From Ficedula albicollis (Eukaryota; Chordata; Aves; Passeriformes; Muscicapidae): 64,000 nucleotides of DNA. A model generated the notes under the pieces. That model saw nothing but the letters and a program-made list of their open reading frames with translations, ran no database searches and was not told where the DNA came from. This document shows positions 44,201 to 59,200 of this stretch, piece by piece. The position numbers and the translations under genes are program-made. Positions within the stretch are counted from its first letter, which is position 1; each line of letters begins with the position of its first letter. Location of the stretch: the NCBI RefSeq assembly GCF_000247815.1, contig NC_021686.1, forward strand, positions 155,929 through 219,928, read 5' to 3'.

Positions 44201-47200
44201 GGAGTCTGCATCATTAATTACCTTTTGTTCCAATATGTTCTTATCCTTGGACACTGCAGTGGTATTGGGGATTGCAGTTGAGCAAGCAGTGTCAAAAATC
44301 AGATGTGCGGAAACTTTGAGCAAGTACAGTATTTCAGACCTTTGAACAGCCTGATTCTACTTACTTGGGAACAAGGAAGAAAACAATAAACCCAAAATGA
44401 AATCACACATAGCTGTATAGGAGAAGGTAAAACATTAGGAAATGTTCAGTGCTAAACACTGTACTGCTGCTGATTCACTGGCACCTTCGCATACAGTGAA
44501 GCACAATGTGTAAAGCAGCAGTGACCTGCTCTGTTGTGGGTATTTCCTTTTCATCCTAGCTGGTAAAAAAACTGGGTGAGTCCTGAAGTTACTGGGGTTA
44601 CACATGCAAAAAGGCCAAGACAGAATACTGTGCCCAGGACAAACATGCAACAGCCCAAATTTCCGTGCCAGTGATGGACACACCAGAACAAGCCTGCTCA
44701 CTTTCTATGCTTCCAGCCATCTTCTAGAACACCACCATGTTCCAGCACCTTTTACTCACCATCTGGATCACAGAGCTTCTTCAAAGCTCTGCACATGGGA
44801 GCTTTGATACGCAGGTTTCTACCTTTGTAACGAACAGTTGTAGCCCTGGATACACAGAAAGAGAAGTACTTAGAGGACCCAGTAAAAACAGTGTGTGAAT
44901 ACAGACCTATCCATCTTAGGCCCGGTCCTCTTCATCATCTTCATATATGATTTAGACACTCGACTGGAAGGAATACTAAGCAAGTCTGCAGACAATACAA
45001 AATTGGGAGAAGGTGTGGACTCCCCTGAAGGCAGGGAGGCCCTGCAGAGAGACCTCAACAAATGAGAGAGGACTGGGCAATCACCAACCATGAGAAGTTC
45101 AACAAGAGAAAGGGCCAGATTCTACACACGGGATGGGGCAAGCTAGGATGTATGGACAGACTCAGGAATGAGATGCTGGAGAGCAGTGCTGCAGAAAGTT
45201 CCTGGGGGTCCTGGCCGAGGGCCAGCTGCAGCTGAGTCACCAATGCCCTAGAGCCAAGAGGAAAATCCCTGTTCTGGGGGCACCAGGTCCAGCATTGCTG
45301 GGGGGAGAGGACTGTCCCACTCTGCTTTGCACTGGGGTGGCCTCACGTTGAGTATTGTTCCCACTTTTGGTCACCACAATGTAATAAAGACATTAAACTA
45401 TTAGACAGCATCCAAAGGAGGGCAACGAAAATGGTATAGGGGGAAGCCATATGAGGCCTGGCTGGGGACACTTGGTCTGTGCAGCCTGGAGAAAAGGAGA
45501 CTAAGGGGAGACCTCCTTACAGTTACTACTTCCTCACGAGGAGAAAAGAGGCAGACACTGATTTATTCTCTATGCTGGCAACCAGTGACAGGATGCAAGG
45601 AAATGGCCTGAAGTAGTGTCAGGGCAGGGTTAGGTTGGATATCAAAAAAAGCTTCTTCTGCCAGAGTTCTCAGGCACTGAACAGGCACCCCAAGGCAGCT
45701 GTCACAGCACCAAGCCTGACAGAAATCAAGAAGCTTTAGGACAGTGCTGTCAGGCACAGCATGACCCTTGGGGATGGTGCTGTGCAGGGCTGGGAGTTGG
45801 ACTTGATGATCTTTGTTCTTTCCAACTCAGCTTATTCTGTGATTCTGTGATCAGGGGCACCGAGCAAAACACTATCATGGCTACAGGAATGGATACAGAA
45901 ATGTAAGGGTCTGCACTGCAAGTTCATGGAGCATTCAGTATTTCCTATCACCTTATTTTTCATTGTTGAAGTGCTACTCTTGTGACTCTCCTCTTCCAGA
46001 CTTTCATCAAACACTTGGTTGTCCACTCGGGGAGGAACTTCTGTTTTGTAAGTGGACCAGAATTATGTTGCTTTGGTTCAAGAGTAACCTCAGAGATAGC
46101 TGCTTCATAAAAGACAAGTGGTTTTGATTTACTCTTCCCTTTATACTCATGATTCTCAATTAGAGGAAGAAAGAGTCTGAAGTTTTTGCAGAGTCTTGCA
46201 TTTGGAAATATGATTACTATATGTAGACATGAGGTCTAAGAGTTTGTGCAAAAACCTGAACAAAGTAACTTTTTACACTATGATTTCACTGGTTTAGCTT
46301 CAATATCACTTTAGCAGTTTCAAAGATCCTTAAAAGTCAGAGGTCATTTTTGTTTTCATACTGTGAAACTACTTGATTTCTTCCCTCCATCAGTCCTGTT
46401 TTCTTTTTAGGGACTTAAAAGGCAGGCATTGAGCCCAATCAAATATCAATGGCAGTATTACTATCTAATACTTGAAGCATTAAGCATCAGCTGGCATAGA
46501 GGCAGCAGGATTGAACACAAGTCCTTGCAGTAAAACAAAATAAATTAGAGAGAATATTCCTATGCTGTAAGTAAAACACCATCATGCAGGAAGAGCAGTT
46601 GTCTACAGCACTACAGAGGAAAATTTGCAAAAGGGCAGCAGAAGTGAAGGCAGACCTGAGAAAATGGAGCTGATGGGGTGAACAACTCAAAAGTTTCAGT
46701 TACTGAACTGTAAGCTTCTATAGATTTGGAATATCCCCGGGCTGAAAGGGCAGATTTCCTTTCAACTTAATTCTTGGAAACAAGGTTGCACCAAGTCCAA
46801 CAGTAAAGTCTCTGTCAGTGTCTTCCAGTGTAAAGACTCTTAGAGAGAGACACAGAAACCCTTGAGAACATCTAATCAAAAAGTTAAGGACGAAAGGTAA
46901 AACCCTGTGAGCACCTCAGCCTTGATATGAAACGCCATATCCTCTTGAATTTATCCTAATATTAAAGTGTAGATATCATTTCATCAGAAAATCAGCATTT
47001 TGTACAATGATCCTCTTCCCTATTTGTAACCTGTTTCAATACAGTAAATTCTTTTGACTGCTTGTGCAAGCTGAGACTCTCCTCCTTGATTTTAGCTAAT
47101 GCAATTTTTTATTATAAAATGTGCTCTTGAAGCATGTGAGTAAAGAGTCTGAAATAGTACTACTATTATTATTATCATCATCATGATTATTACCTTGACA

Positions 47201-50200
47201 ATACAACAGTATGACTGGGTTTGGGAAGAGAAACAAATTTTTCCATATTAACTGATATGACTATATAAACAAATCAAGTTTTGTGGAAATTATTTCATCA
47301 TATGAATGATGAAGGTGACTGAAACAAGAGCCTGGCTGCTCAGAAGGCCCAGAAGATTTGATCTGCCTAAAACAGCTGAGCTAAATGATCTAAGAAAAAG
47401 AAGAAAGAAGAAAAATGCTTTTGTTAATTTTTCATATTTCCTATGTCTGTTCAAGAGCCCAGCGAGTTGATCACAAAGCATTTATTGTTGAGTCAGGTTC
47501 CTGGCAGCTGTTTGTGCTCAGTTTGTCTGCCACCTGTGCAGGTGGACCTTGGGCTGCAGGTATCCACCATCTGTTACCATAGAGCAGCTTATAAATGAAC
47601 ACGGATCAGCGTCACAAACTCCTAACTACATCTCTATCTGTGCTTCACAGGGCAGAGAGATGAGAAAAAAACCAAAAGAACCCAACTAAAACCTAAGATA
47701 AAAGCCAGAAATGAAGTGTGAAAAATATAAGTAGATTATGGAAAAGATACTATTTGAAAGAAAACCCCCACCAAACAAAAAAAGGAAAGACTAGGAGGAA
47801 AACCACCTTGGAGGAAACCAAACAACTGCAAAGCTGCTGCTATCTATATGAAGAAGCAGGAACTACTGCCTTCCTTGAGTGTGAGGGGAAATGGCACAGT
47901 TCAGAAGTCAGCATGCAAAGTACACCATGCAGTAAATGAAGAAACATAGAGCACACATAAATGTGACAAAACATTAAAGACTTCCTATGCAAGTTTTCAC
48001 CCTCCCACTGTAGCACTCTTCCACAACTACTGTGATCAATGCTATTCTCATGGTTCCCTCACACATGCTATAGAATATTCCAGCTCCCTACATTCAGGTG
48101 TTCTGCTTCCCCTAATTCCCTTTTCCATTAAGTACCACTAGCTTCAAGTAATCTAGGACAGAGTCTAAAGAATAACTTATTATCAAACTAATATAAAAGC
48201 AGATCTATTTAGACACTATAATTTTCCAATTGAAATCCATGGCTGAGAGGCTGAACAAAGACAGTTTCTACAAATTTAGGGGAAAGAACAGTAAAGGAGT
48301 TAGTCTGCAACAGAACTACTCTTAGCTTCAAAATACTTATTTTCTTCTGATACCTAGATCCTGGATGTCTCCAAACGCAGAAAAGGGTAAGTCTTAAAAA
48401 CAGTCACTCTACTGACCATGCATTCAGAATTATCAGTCTGACTTGACACCAAGAGCATAACATGCCTACTTAAAATGGATTGGTTGATGTATTATTAATA
48501 TATTTTTTTTCAGTACGAACTGCTATTTTATGATAAAGATTTTTAGAGAGTTACAGATTTCCCCTCAGCGTGCCAAAGAGCTTTCCCAAGGAACTGGAAG
48601 ACAGTGAAGAATCACTCCTATCCCACATAACATACATTCACAATCTGAACCAGAGCAATTAATGCCTGTTAATGGTTTCTGTCTTTCTTACCTTGTGCTA
48701 CAGAGAACCTCTCAGGCTGGGGGGTAAAATCACATACACTACCAGACACTGAAGAATGCTCTGCTTAACTGGTGCAACTTCTTTAATTAGGTGCTTCTTG
48801 TGGTTTGTTTTTTTTTTTAACTTACCCAAAATTCCCACATATTTACAAAGAGATTAAGAAAATATTTGTATTCGTTCATATGTAGTTTTTTATAAATATA
48901 GAATGTTGCAAAACCTAAGTTAAACAAAAATGTTTCCCTCCTAAAAATGAAACAAAACAACAAATCTTCAGTTTATTTAAATTAGTTACTGAGCAGCTCT
49001 GCTATAGCACCATAAATCTTTTTTTCTTGTTACATATCCTAATCAATGATGTAATAAACGTGTAGTAAAACTAAAATGCTGTAATAAAAATCTTAGCACA
49101 AAGGACTGGACAGAGAGTGGTCCTGTCTTTCAGCAGCTGGAGTAGGCCAGTATTGACCTGAGTATGCTGAACTACTCAGAACAGTACAGAAACCGACAGA
49201 ATAATTTTTAGCTCCCCCTTGCATTTATAAATATGTCAACTCTGATATATTTGCTGCAAGGTTCCTCATTTATTCAACAACTCCTCTACCACTGGCTGTT
49301 GACTAGCCTCATTTGCCTGTTACTGACATTCTGAAGACAAGTGCAGAGATGTGTAACAGCAAACAGCCTTAACTCCAACAGTCAAACAGGGATATGTCCC
49401 ACAGAGACTTTGCTGGTACTTCATAGAGTCAGCTGACTGGACTTGTCAGGCACTCCTTAGTATCCATGACCTAGGTAATAAGCTCAACTAGGAAGCTTTT
49501 AAGTATGGTTTTCTTTTGAGTGCTGCACAGGGTCATTTGTTTTTCCACACTCCATGAAATTAGCACAGAAACCAGAGATGCAAAACAAGCACTGAATTAG
49601 AGCATGGAACTCTGGGGTCTGGAGTTGTGCTGCAAATAAATTGCCAGGTAGCTCCTCACAACTCTATCCTTTCTCAACTTTTCAAGCCAATTAAACAAAG
49701 AGAATGTTTACCTACTTAAGGAGCAGATCATCAGAATAAAGCATGTTCACATTCCCCATTTTTAATCACTTGGGATTCACTTTCTTTCATAGCTTTCCTC
49801 AGTGACAAGCCTTACAAAGTAAATTGCATTAAGAGGAGTGTCACACTTGAAAGAAACATGTTAGGAACCGGAGAAAGAGCTGATTACAAATAGTGAAGAG
49901 GATCACAGAATTGTAACATCACTGAGCAAGACGGGAAGCTGAACCAAGCGAGGTACATGCAACGTGTTTGCTCCTGGGAGCTGTGAGGCTGCCCTGCATG
50001 CGCAGGTGGTGCAGACATTCAGGTGGCAATGAAGACACAACCAAATGGGGCAAGGGATGCAGGAGAAAAAGGGAAGCAAAGATGGGTCTCCCATATGTAG
50101 ACAAAAAGCCTATACAAAAGCAACTAATTCTGAGCTGGTTAATGTTATGTACACTCTAATCTTAGCATGGAAGATCAGCATTAATACTTTCAAATTCAAA

Positions 50201-53200
50201 GACTCCTGTCCCCTGTCCCCTTTGTTACAAGAGTGGCTTTCATGGAGTAAACACCTGGACTTCACAGAAATCACTAGCCCTCACTAACAATTAATCAGAA
50301 GAAATAAGGCCTGAATGATGCAAAGTGATAGACTTATACTACAGCTCACTAAACATGACCAGGCTCATTTGTTATGTTTTAGTTTGTTTGGACGACGCAG
50401 TATAAGAAAGGTGCTCTAATATAGCATAGAGTGACTAAACCAACTGCTGATATTCTGAACTATAGAGATATTCAGCAAACTACAGATGAAGTTTATCACT
50501 TTAACTGGTAACTCCAATTTAAGAAGTAATTTGCTTTAAGAATAATGCTGTTAAACATACTGTTTATATTTTCCTAATTGTACAAAACCCAAACCAAATG
50601 GGAATTTTCTTCTAATTTAAAACCTGGCAGTTAACAGAAGAATGAACACGTGATTCAAGCATCACATTGAAGACCATCAATAGAAGCACACTGTACAAAC
50701 AGCATCTCCCAGGAGAGGAAAGGTTGTTTGACTCCTAAAAAACTGATCTGGAAACTCCATTTGAGAACACGAGAAAGATACAACACCAAGTACCCATATT
50801 ATGCAAGGTGAAGTCTAAAGCTGCAGCTGCTGAGGGGGCAAACTCCTGCTCCTTTCTACATCATCAATTTCTTACTTCATCAATAACTTGTTTGCTACAG
50901 TGAACACCCAAAAAGAAAGAATGCAAAAGGTAAAAGCAGACCTGTAACAGACAGAAAATAATGATTTTTCAAATAACTTTCAAAGATGGGACTAAGGCCC
51001 CATCAATGCCTCCTAAGTAATCACATGCCTTGTCCTTTGAAAGAGATTTCACTTTAAAACATGTAAATTCTAAAAGCCGAACTACTTTGTAAAAATTTCT
51101 GCACAAATACATCAGGTATGCCTCATTTTGAACAATTCACAAGTTCTAACCCCTTCCGCATTCTAGAATTACATCAACTCATAGACTGCACTCCCAAATC
51201 CCACAACACTCTCTTGAATTGAAAGAGAACATTTGTTCTTAATGTCAAGGACATGCAAAAGTCTCTGGAGGACTGAGGCCTCCAGTGTGCTGAAGGGACA
51301 TTTCAGGTTTGAAAGTCAGGACTTGTGCGCCTGCCGAGGCAGAATCGATTGGAGATGAACACTCACGTAAGAAGGACATTAAGGGGCTGGACTGCGCAGA
51401 GATGGGAAGAGAGCTGGGGAAGGGTCTGATGAGGAGCAAGTGAGAGAGCTTGGGAGGCTCAGCCTGGAGAAAAGGAGGCTCAGAGGGGACCCTCTGGCTC
51501 TGCACAACTCCCTGACAAGAGGGGGCAGCCAGGGGGGCTTCGGGCTCTGCTCCCAGGAAGCAATGAACAGGAGAGGAAACAGCCTCAAGTTACACCAGGG
51601 GAGGTTTAGATGGGATATTTGGAAAATTTCTGCACTGAAAGAGTGGTCAGGCAGTGGAACAGACTGCCCAAGGCAGTGGTGGAGTGACCACCCCTGAAGA
51701 GATTTAAAAGGCCTATGGATGTGGCACTTGGGGACAGGAGTTAGAGGTGGCAGGGCTGAGGTAATAGTTGGACTTGATGATATTGGATTCCAACCTAAAT
51801 AATTCTATGATTTTCCTGAGTGAATCCACATGGTTAGGTACTGTAGCTTCTGTAAAGAATTCTCATTCAATTATTTTATTAAACTTAACCCATCATTTCG
51901 TATTATTAACAATTAATGGCTTCATGGAAAAGGGGAGATATATCCTAATACAAAACAGACTAAGAATGGAAAACATCAAACTTCAGCTCTTGAAAATTAA
52001 GAAACTTTGGATGATCAATGCAACAGTCAAGTTGCTGAACAATGCAGTTTTATGAGTTTCAGGAGTAAGTTCTTACTTACCCAGCTTGAATGAGCTCATT
52101 GAGTTTAGCTGCGTTCTTGTCATCCATACCTTTTCAGTAAATGAGATAACACAGTGAATTAGGACATACACTGTTAAACCTGTGGCCTTCTTTGTGTCCT
52201 GTTGAGTTTTCAAAGCTCTTACATTTTATTATCACATAGAATTAACATGCATAAATGTGCTGTAACGTAGGTCTTCTGAAAGTTTGTAATTACATAACAT
52301 GCAAGCTTCACGTGATCCTTGTCACAAAAAGCAGCCGGGGGGGCTTCGGGCTCTGCTCCCAGGAAGCAATGAACAGGAGAGGAAACAGCCTCAAGTTACA
52401 CCAGGGGAGGTTTAGATGGGATATTTGGAAAATTTCTGCACTGAAAGAGTGGTCAGGCAGTGGAACAGACTGCCCAAGGCAGTGGTGGAGTGACCACCCC
52501 TGAAGAGATTTAAAAGGCCTATGGATGTGGCACTTGGGGACAGGAGTTAGAGGTGGCAGGGCTGAGGTAATAGTTGGACTTGATGATATTGGATTCCAAC
52601 CTAAATAATTCTATGATTTTCCTGAGTGAATCCACATGGTTAGGTACTGTAGCTTCTGTAAAGAATTCTCATTCAATTATTTTATTAAACTTAACCCATC
52701 ATTTCGTATTATTAACAATTAATGGCTTCATGGAAAAGGGGAGATATATCCTAATACAAAACAGACTAAGAATGGAAAACATCAAACTTCAGCTCTTGAA
52801 AATTAAGAAACTTTGGATGATCAATGCAACAGTCAAGTTGCTGAACAATGCAGTTTTATGAGTTTCAGGAGTAAGTTCTTACTTACCCAGCTTGAATGAG
52901 CTCATTGAGTTTAGCTGCGTTCTTGTCATCCATACCTTTTCAGTAAATGAGATAACACAGTGAATTAGGACATACACTGTTAAACCTGTGGCCTTCTTTG
53001 TGTCCTGTTGAGTTTTCAAAGCTCTTACATTTTATTATCACATAGAATTAACATGCATAAATGTGCTGTAACGTAGGTCTTCTGAAAGTTTGTAATTACA
53101 TAACATGCAAGCTTCACATGATCCTTGTCACAAAAATTATTTTTTACACATGGATTAAATGAGCACAGTTTAGGTACTACAGCCATCTTTGAACACTGGG

Positions 53201-56200
53201 CTTTAATCTGACACTGCAGTATTAAAAAGTAAAGCTTCTTCCTGCTCAATCTCTGTTGCAAAGGCAGCAAGGCAGACACTATAGTGTCTGCTTGTAGTGC
53301 TTAACACAACAAAAAAGTAAATAAAAATAATAAAATGCACGTGTAACCCTCACTTTTGTATGCAATATAGAGCATGTTTTTAAACAGACATTTTGGTAAC
53401 TTGATTTATACGACAATTAGGCCTAGATCTATTTACTGAACAATTAACCTCCCTCTGGCAATGCTAAAAGTATTTCTGGGGTGCTTTTGTGTCTCAATAG
53501 CTCTCGGTGAGTCTTCTCCATTTCTGTGACTGTGAATACCGCAAGAGAAAAGAGAAAGTGGGGGGGAGGTGGGAAGGAAGAAACTGCTTTCCACAGCTAC
53601 AGAGTAGACCTGCCATAAACGTGTATAGAATCTTGCATCCTGAGTACATTTGGTCTTGGAGACAAGAATTTTCCATGTGACAGTGAGTGAAGTATGTAAC
53701 TACGTCCCAAAGTTCTAAAAAGCCAGAAGCACAGAGGCTGCAGGCATTGCCATGGTGACCATGTGAAATCTTACTCCCAGTCACAGCAAGAAGGGTCTGC
53801 TTGTAAAACAAGATGTGGGTACAGGAAGAAACACTAACACTGATTTCTGCTGACAGTGCAATGTGCCTTGCTCCTGCACCTGCTTTGTCATCAAACAGCT
53901 CAAAATTGCTTCTCCAAGCTAAGCATGGCTTCTCCAGTTGACACACTGGAGATCTTTAAACAAACAGAATAAAGTCAGTATGAAAACTCACAACAGTCTC
54001 GTTCATTACATGTTATGATACCAATCCCAGGTAAGGGAATAACAAAGCAAAAAACCCTTCCGAAAATCCCACGATCCTTTTAGGAATTGTACATGTTCAC
54101 CCATGAATGCTTTTGTGTCCATTTCACTTAACAACTAGTATGACTTCACAAAGAAGTGAAGGTATTTTGATGGTTTTCCATGACTCACAAATTAAACAAA
54201 GCAGCTAGAAGATGCGCTATAGGTAACACTGACTGTACAAAAAGCCTGGGCACAAATGAAAACAAACATGGATAAAAAGGTGTATGCACATGGACTGGCA
54301 CATATAGGGCATGCTCCACTTGGCCCACTCAAGCCAGTAATGTCGGAGCTCTCACTGGTCTGGAAGCCATGAAAACCATAGGAACCATGTCCTGAGGCTT
54401 ATCCCCCCAGTGTGGACAGTAGGGTAAGGTAGGGATCCTCTATTCTACTCAGGTGAGATTCTACCTGCAGCTCTGGGGGTCCCAGGATATGAAGTACTTA
54501 AAGAAGGCTTAAGAGAGAGACAAGGACATACTTTTCAGCAGGGCCTGGAGAGACACAAGGGGTGGTTTTAAACCACAGCAGGGGAGATTTAAACTACATA
54601 TAATGAAAATACTTTTTATTACAAGTGTGGGGAGGCCCAGGCACAGGTTGCCCAAAGCAGCTGTGGCTGCCCCATCCCTGGAAATGTTCAAGGCCAGGTT
54701 GGATGGGTGTTCGAGCAACCTGGGATAGTGGAAAGTGCCCCTGCCCACAGTAGGGGGTTGGGACAAGATGGCCTTTAAGGTCCCTTCCAATCCAAACCAT
54801 TCTGCAGCTCTGTGAGCCTAAGCTCAGGTATGTTGCCAATGCAATTAATCAACTGCCAGCGAACAGCAGAGCATTGTTATGGCACATACTCCTCTACCTC
54901 CACTCATTGATATGGACAAAACCGGACTCTGGGACTGACAAGGCCAGAACCCATCTTGCTTAGCCAGTAAAGGTATTTCCAATTATGATTTGTGCCTTTT
55001 CATCTTCAGGGTACAGTGAGCCAACATTTAGGAAAAAAGCCTTAGAACACTTAGAGAAAAACGTAGAAAAACACACCATCCCAGATTTAGACTGCATAGG
55101 CACACACAGTTCTGGGTGTAAATTGTACCATTTACACACTTAATTGCTTAGGTTTCAATAGTAACAGAATAGATCATCTAAGCTTTGTGTAAAGCTTTGT
55201 TTCCTGTCACCTGTGGGCAATACATGAACTGCATTCTGCAGGCAGATAAAACTTAAAAATCAAAGTAGACTAATGTAACAGATTAAGGAGGTCTGTAAAA
55301 ATAAAAATACATTTAATTATGAAATAACACCACAAGTTACAGTAATAGTCAAGAACGCAAAAGTGGAACTGAACTAGACTCTGACAACCTCAAGGGTAGC
55401 AACTTCTGGTTCTATCATATAAAAACAACCTGAAGCCATTCATACTCACATCCCCCGATCTTTTTTCTTAGTTCCCCATAGCAGATTAAGCCATACAGCT
55501 CCAGGGAAGACTTTTTCAGCCCTTGAGAAAACACTAGAAAGCAGAAAAGGTGACAGTGAGACGCAGGTTGCAGATCACGCACAACTACATTGCAGATACT
55601 CATTTCAACACTAAATAGGAGATGATTTGTGTTTTCAGTGATGAGACAAATCAGATCAAAGGCAAAATTAAGTTCTGGCTTGAGAAAGACTATAATGGGA
55701 TTGGTTCTCCAACTTCCTTTTCATGGCATTTTTTAAATTACAGGAAAACAACGTAGCTTTCATGGAATTTAAACAAATATGCAATTGCTCAATATGGAAA
55801 ATAAAGCTAATTAATAATAAAGCTAGGTTCAGTATCAACTGTTCACAAATTCTAAGAGAAATGTCCAGATGCTTCCAAGCAAATGCATACAGAACTCTCT
55901 TACATGACAATTCAGAGGAAGGTCTGGATTTTCCAAAAGACAGAGAACATTTTTTGTGCACACAAACACACCCTAAGAGATCTGACATAAATTCGAGATT
56001 TTAAATTTTTACACAAAATTTTGGTGACATTTTATTCATTTGCAATGGGGTTTTTTGTCCTTTCTCTTCTAACACACAAGATGCAGACATTTCAGCTAAT
56101 GGATCAAAAGATGTATGATAGCAAGGACAGTCTTGTGGTTTACTAATCAAGTGAAAATATTTATTCTAGTCTATTCATCAAAACTTTAGTTCTCTTTGAT

Positions 56201-59200
56201 CTCAAAATCCAAGCACACATATTTCTACCAATGCTAAACCTAATCAAACTACTGCACTGATTGTTAAATTCTTTCAGACACTGAGATTCTAGACTCCACA
56301 GATACAGATATCTAACTTTTAGTTATCCAGAAAACGCATTCAATTCTTCCATGACATCTTTTTATTTCAAAAATTCTTCTAAACTGTGTTCACTGCAAGC
56401 TGGCATTTAAATAAAATACTAATGGCTTCATCTTTAAGTGTTGCCTTGTTTGGAAAAAGGAACTCACAAATACACCTTGTGCCAGGTGGTTTAGATATCA
56501 AGTCCTCCTTTAGGTAACCTAGGCTCAGGAACACAGAAGTTCATACACTACACACTCATAGTATAGTATACATACTATTGTACACAGTACGATACTAAGT
56601 GAATCGTACACTAGCTTTGCATTCCTTCAGTTTCTTTCTAGCCATATCCATTTCTCTTTAATGAGTTACTTTTAATAACTCAGTTTTTATTTTTAGTGAG
56701 GTTTAACAAGACCAAGTGCTGGGTCCTGCACTTTGGTCCAAACTCCCTGTAGCACTATGGGCTGGGGATGGTGTGGCTGGACAGTGCACAGGCAGAACGG
56801 GACCTGGGGGTGCTGGTCAGCAGCCGACTGAACATGAGCCAATGTGTGCCCTGGTGGCCAGGAAGGCCAATGGCCCCTGGCCTGGATCAGGAATGCTGTG
56901 GCCAGCAGGAGCAGGACAGTGATTCTTCCCTTGTACTCGGCACTGGTTGGGCTACATCTTGAATGCTGTGTCCAGTTCTGGGCCCCCCAATTTAGGAAGG
57001 ATGCTGAGATGCTCGTATGTGTTCAGAGAAGGGCAATAAGGCTGGTGAAGGGTCTGGAACACAAGTCCTGTGAGGAAGTGGCTGAGGGAGCTGGGGTTGT
57101 TTAGCCTGGAGGAGGCTCAGGGGAGACCTCATCACTGTCTACAACTCCCTGACAGGAGAGTGAAGCCAAGTGGGGATCAATCTCTTTTCTTAGGCAACCA
57201 GAATAAGAGGACATAGCCTTAAGCTGTGTCAGGGGAGGACTAGGATGGACATTAGGAGGGAGTTCTTCACAGGAGTGACTGAGCACTGGTATGGGCTGCC
57301 CAGGGAGCTGGTGGAGTCATTGTCTCTGGAGGTGTCTAAGAGAGGACTGGATGTGGCACTTGGTGCCATGATCTACTTGACCATGGTGGTCATAGGTTGG
57401 ATTTGATGATCTCAAAGGTCTTTTTCATCCTAGCTGATTCTGTGATAAAGAGATTGTACTGTACACTAGCTTTGCATTCCTTTAACTCCTTTCCAAATCC
57501 ATTTCTCTCTGATGAGTTATTTTTAGCTTGAGAGACTCTGGACACAAACTGTAGATAAATTTACTATCCAAATTTTTGCCGATCCTTAGGAGTTGTTCAA
57601 AGACAAAAAAATTTAACCACCACAAACTGCATCTTAGATTTATGCATCATAATACACCACCAGAAGGACCAGAAAACTCTGGAGACTATTATTTAATCAA
57701 CAAGCTAATGGGAGAACTGACATTTTTGATACCTCAAAGTCAGAAGAACTGAATCTTAGTAAAATCTGGTTACCCTGAAATACATTTCTTTAGCCTGTTA
57801 TTCAGATTAGGCCACCCACAAAATATTTTAATCCTCTCTGCCCATTCATAAGTAGTATGGATTTCATAAAAATCCATTCTCAATTATCATGTTACTACTA
57901 CGGTTATAAAACACCACCAGCAGTTTATCTGACTTCCCAATTTCGTTTTCATGAAAGCAGTTGCAGGGGGAAGAATGGGAAGGGGAATACGGCACTGGGA
58001 ATCCTAAGTTACTGAACCCATGGCACAATTTCAAACTTCTTTGAAGTAGGAGCAAATATGTCACCATTTACACTTGTATCGGACTGTTACTTGTTTCTAC
58101 CTTCCCCCAAGAATTGCAAAGTGGTGCTGGGTCAGCTTGCTTGATGGAGCCATGCCTGAATAATGTTTAGGCAGTATTCCTTGAAGGTGTGTTCCTGAGA
58201 ATAGAAAAACATTTCCTTGAACCTAGTTTTTCCCCAGTATTAACAGCAGGATTTGCATTTGCTATGGTTTGGTGAATTCACAGAATAGTAGTGATATAAA
58301 TACCAGGTTTTAAAAAGTATTTTTTACAAAACATGACTCTTGGTAGGGCCACGCTAACAAAAAAAGAAGTGAGACACTGTGGACTCCCTGAAGTCTCTAC
58401 AGCCAGGTTAGAGACAGGACAGTGAGCAGCCTGGTCTAGTGGAAGGTGTCCTTGTCCATGGCAGGGAATGGAATGGGACAGACTTTGAGGTCCCTTGTAA
58501 CCCAAACCGTCCTGTGGTTCTACAACTCTGTGTTCAGTATTCATCTTCTCAGTATTTCCTTCCTCACCTCTAAAAAGCAGGACTCCAACCCTTGCACCAA
58601 ACCCATTCTGGTGCATACTAACCATTGTCAAAGTCAATGTACTTGGAGATCTTGTGCCAGGTGCGGTAGTAGAAGTGCCGGACCTGCTCCTTGTTCTTCA
58701 CCATGCTTGCTGGTTTGCCTTTCTTCTTGTATTTCAGGGCAATGTTGTTCTGGATAGCTTCAAAGTCCTTTCCATGCTGAAGAAAGAATAATCTAATTGA
58801 AATACTCAAATCCAAACTTGGATTTTGTCATAAGTCAAGTCAAACAATGTGAGGGACTTTGGGGTTCTTTGTGGGAAATTGAATTTCAACAGCCACAAAC
58901 AAAATTTTTGGGGATCAGAACTCAACAGTGAAATGACACTGGCTTCCTTTGTTTCATATAAAATGCAATGTAGATGCCAAATTAATTACTTTCCAATTTC
59001 TTTAACTGTTTCAAAATAAAAAACAGTAAGTTGCTAGTAAATTAAAAAAATCACCCAACTTTACTTACAAATGCGTTAAGCAGCAGGACCGAAAACATTG
59101 ATTTTCTCCCTGAGCATTCTTTACTTTCATCTGCTTTCCCTTATCATTTCTGACTAGAGTAAATGAAAAATGTACTATATTTACCAGCTGCACTTTTATT

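Larger units (their letters stand above)
51525..53136. repeat. 806-base tandem duplication containing a CRAMP1 exon
   Basis: Unit 51525-52330 is repeated directly at 52331-53136. Two substitutions were seen by eye (51531 A against 52337 G; 52312 G against 53118 A). Each unit holds a CR1 3' end, intron sequence and the 49-base exon. Confidence 0.95.

Noticed and set aside
51768..52861. Two identical 95-residue open frames 806 bases apart
   Set aside because: They are intron sequence copied by the tandem duplication, on the strand opposite to the gene, beginning in a CR1 tail.
56716..57286. Open frames that look like part of a reverse transcriptase
   Set aside because: They fall inside a truncated CR1 element, split over frames. 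This is a remnant rather than a working gene.
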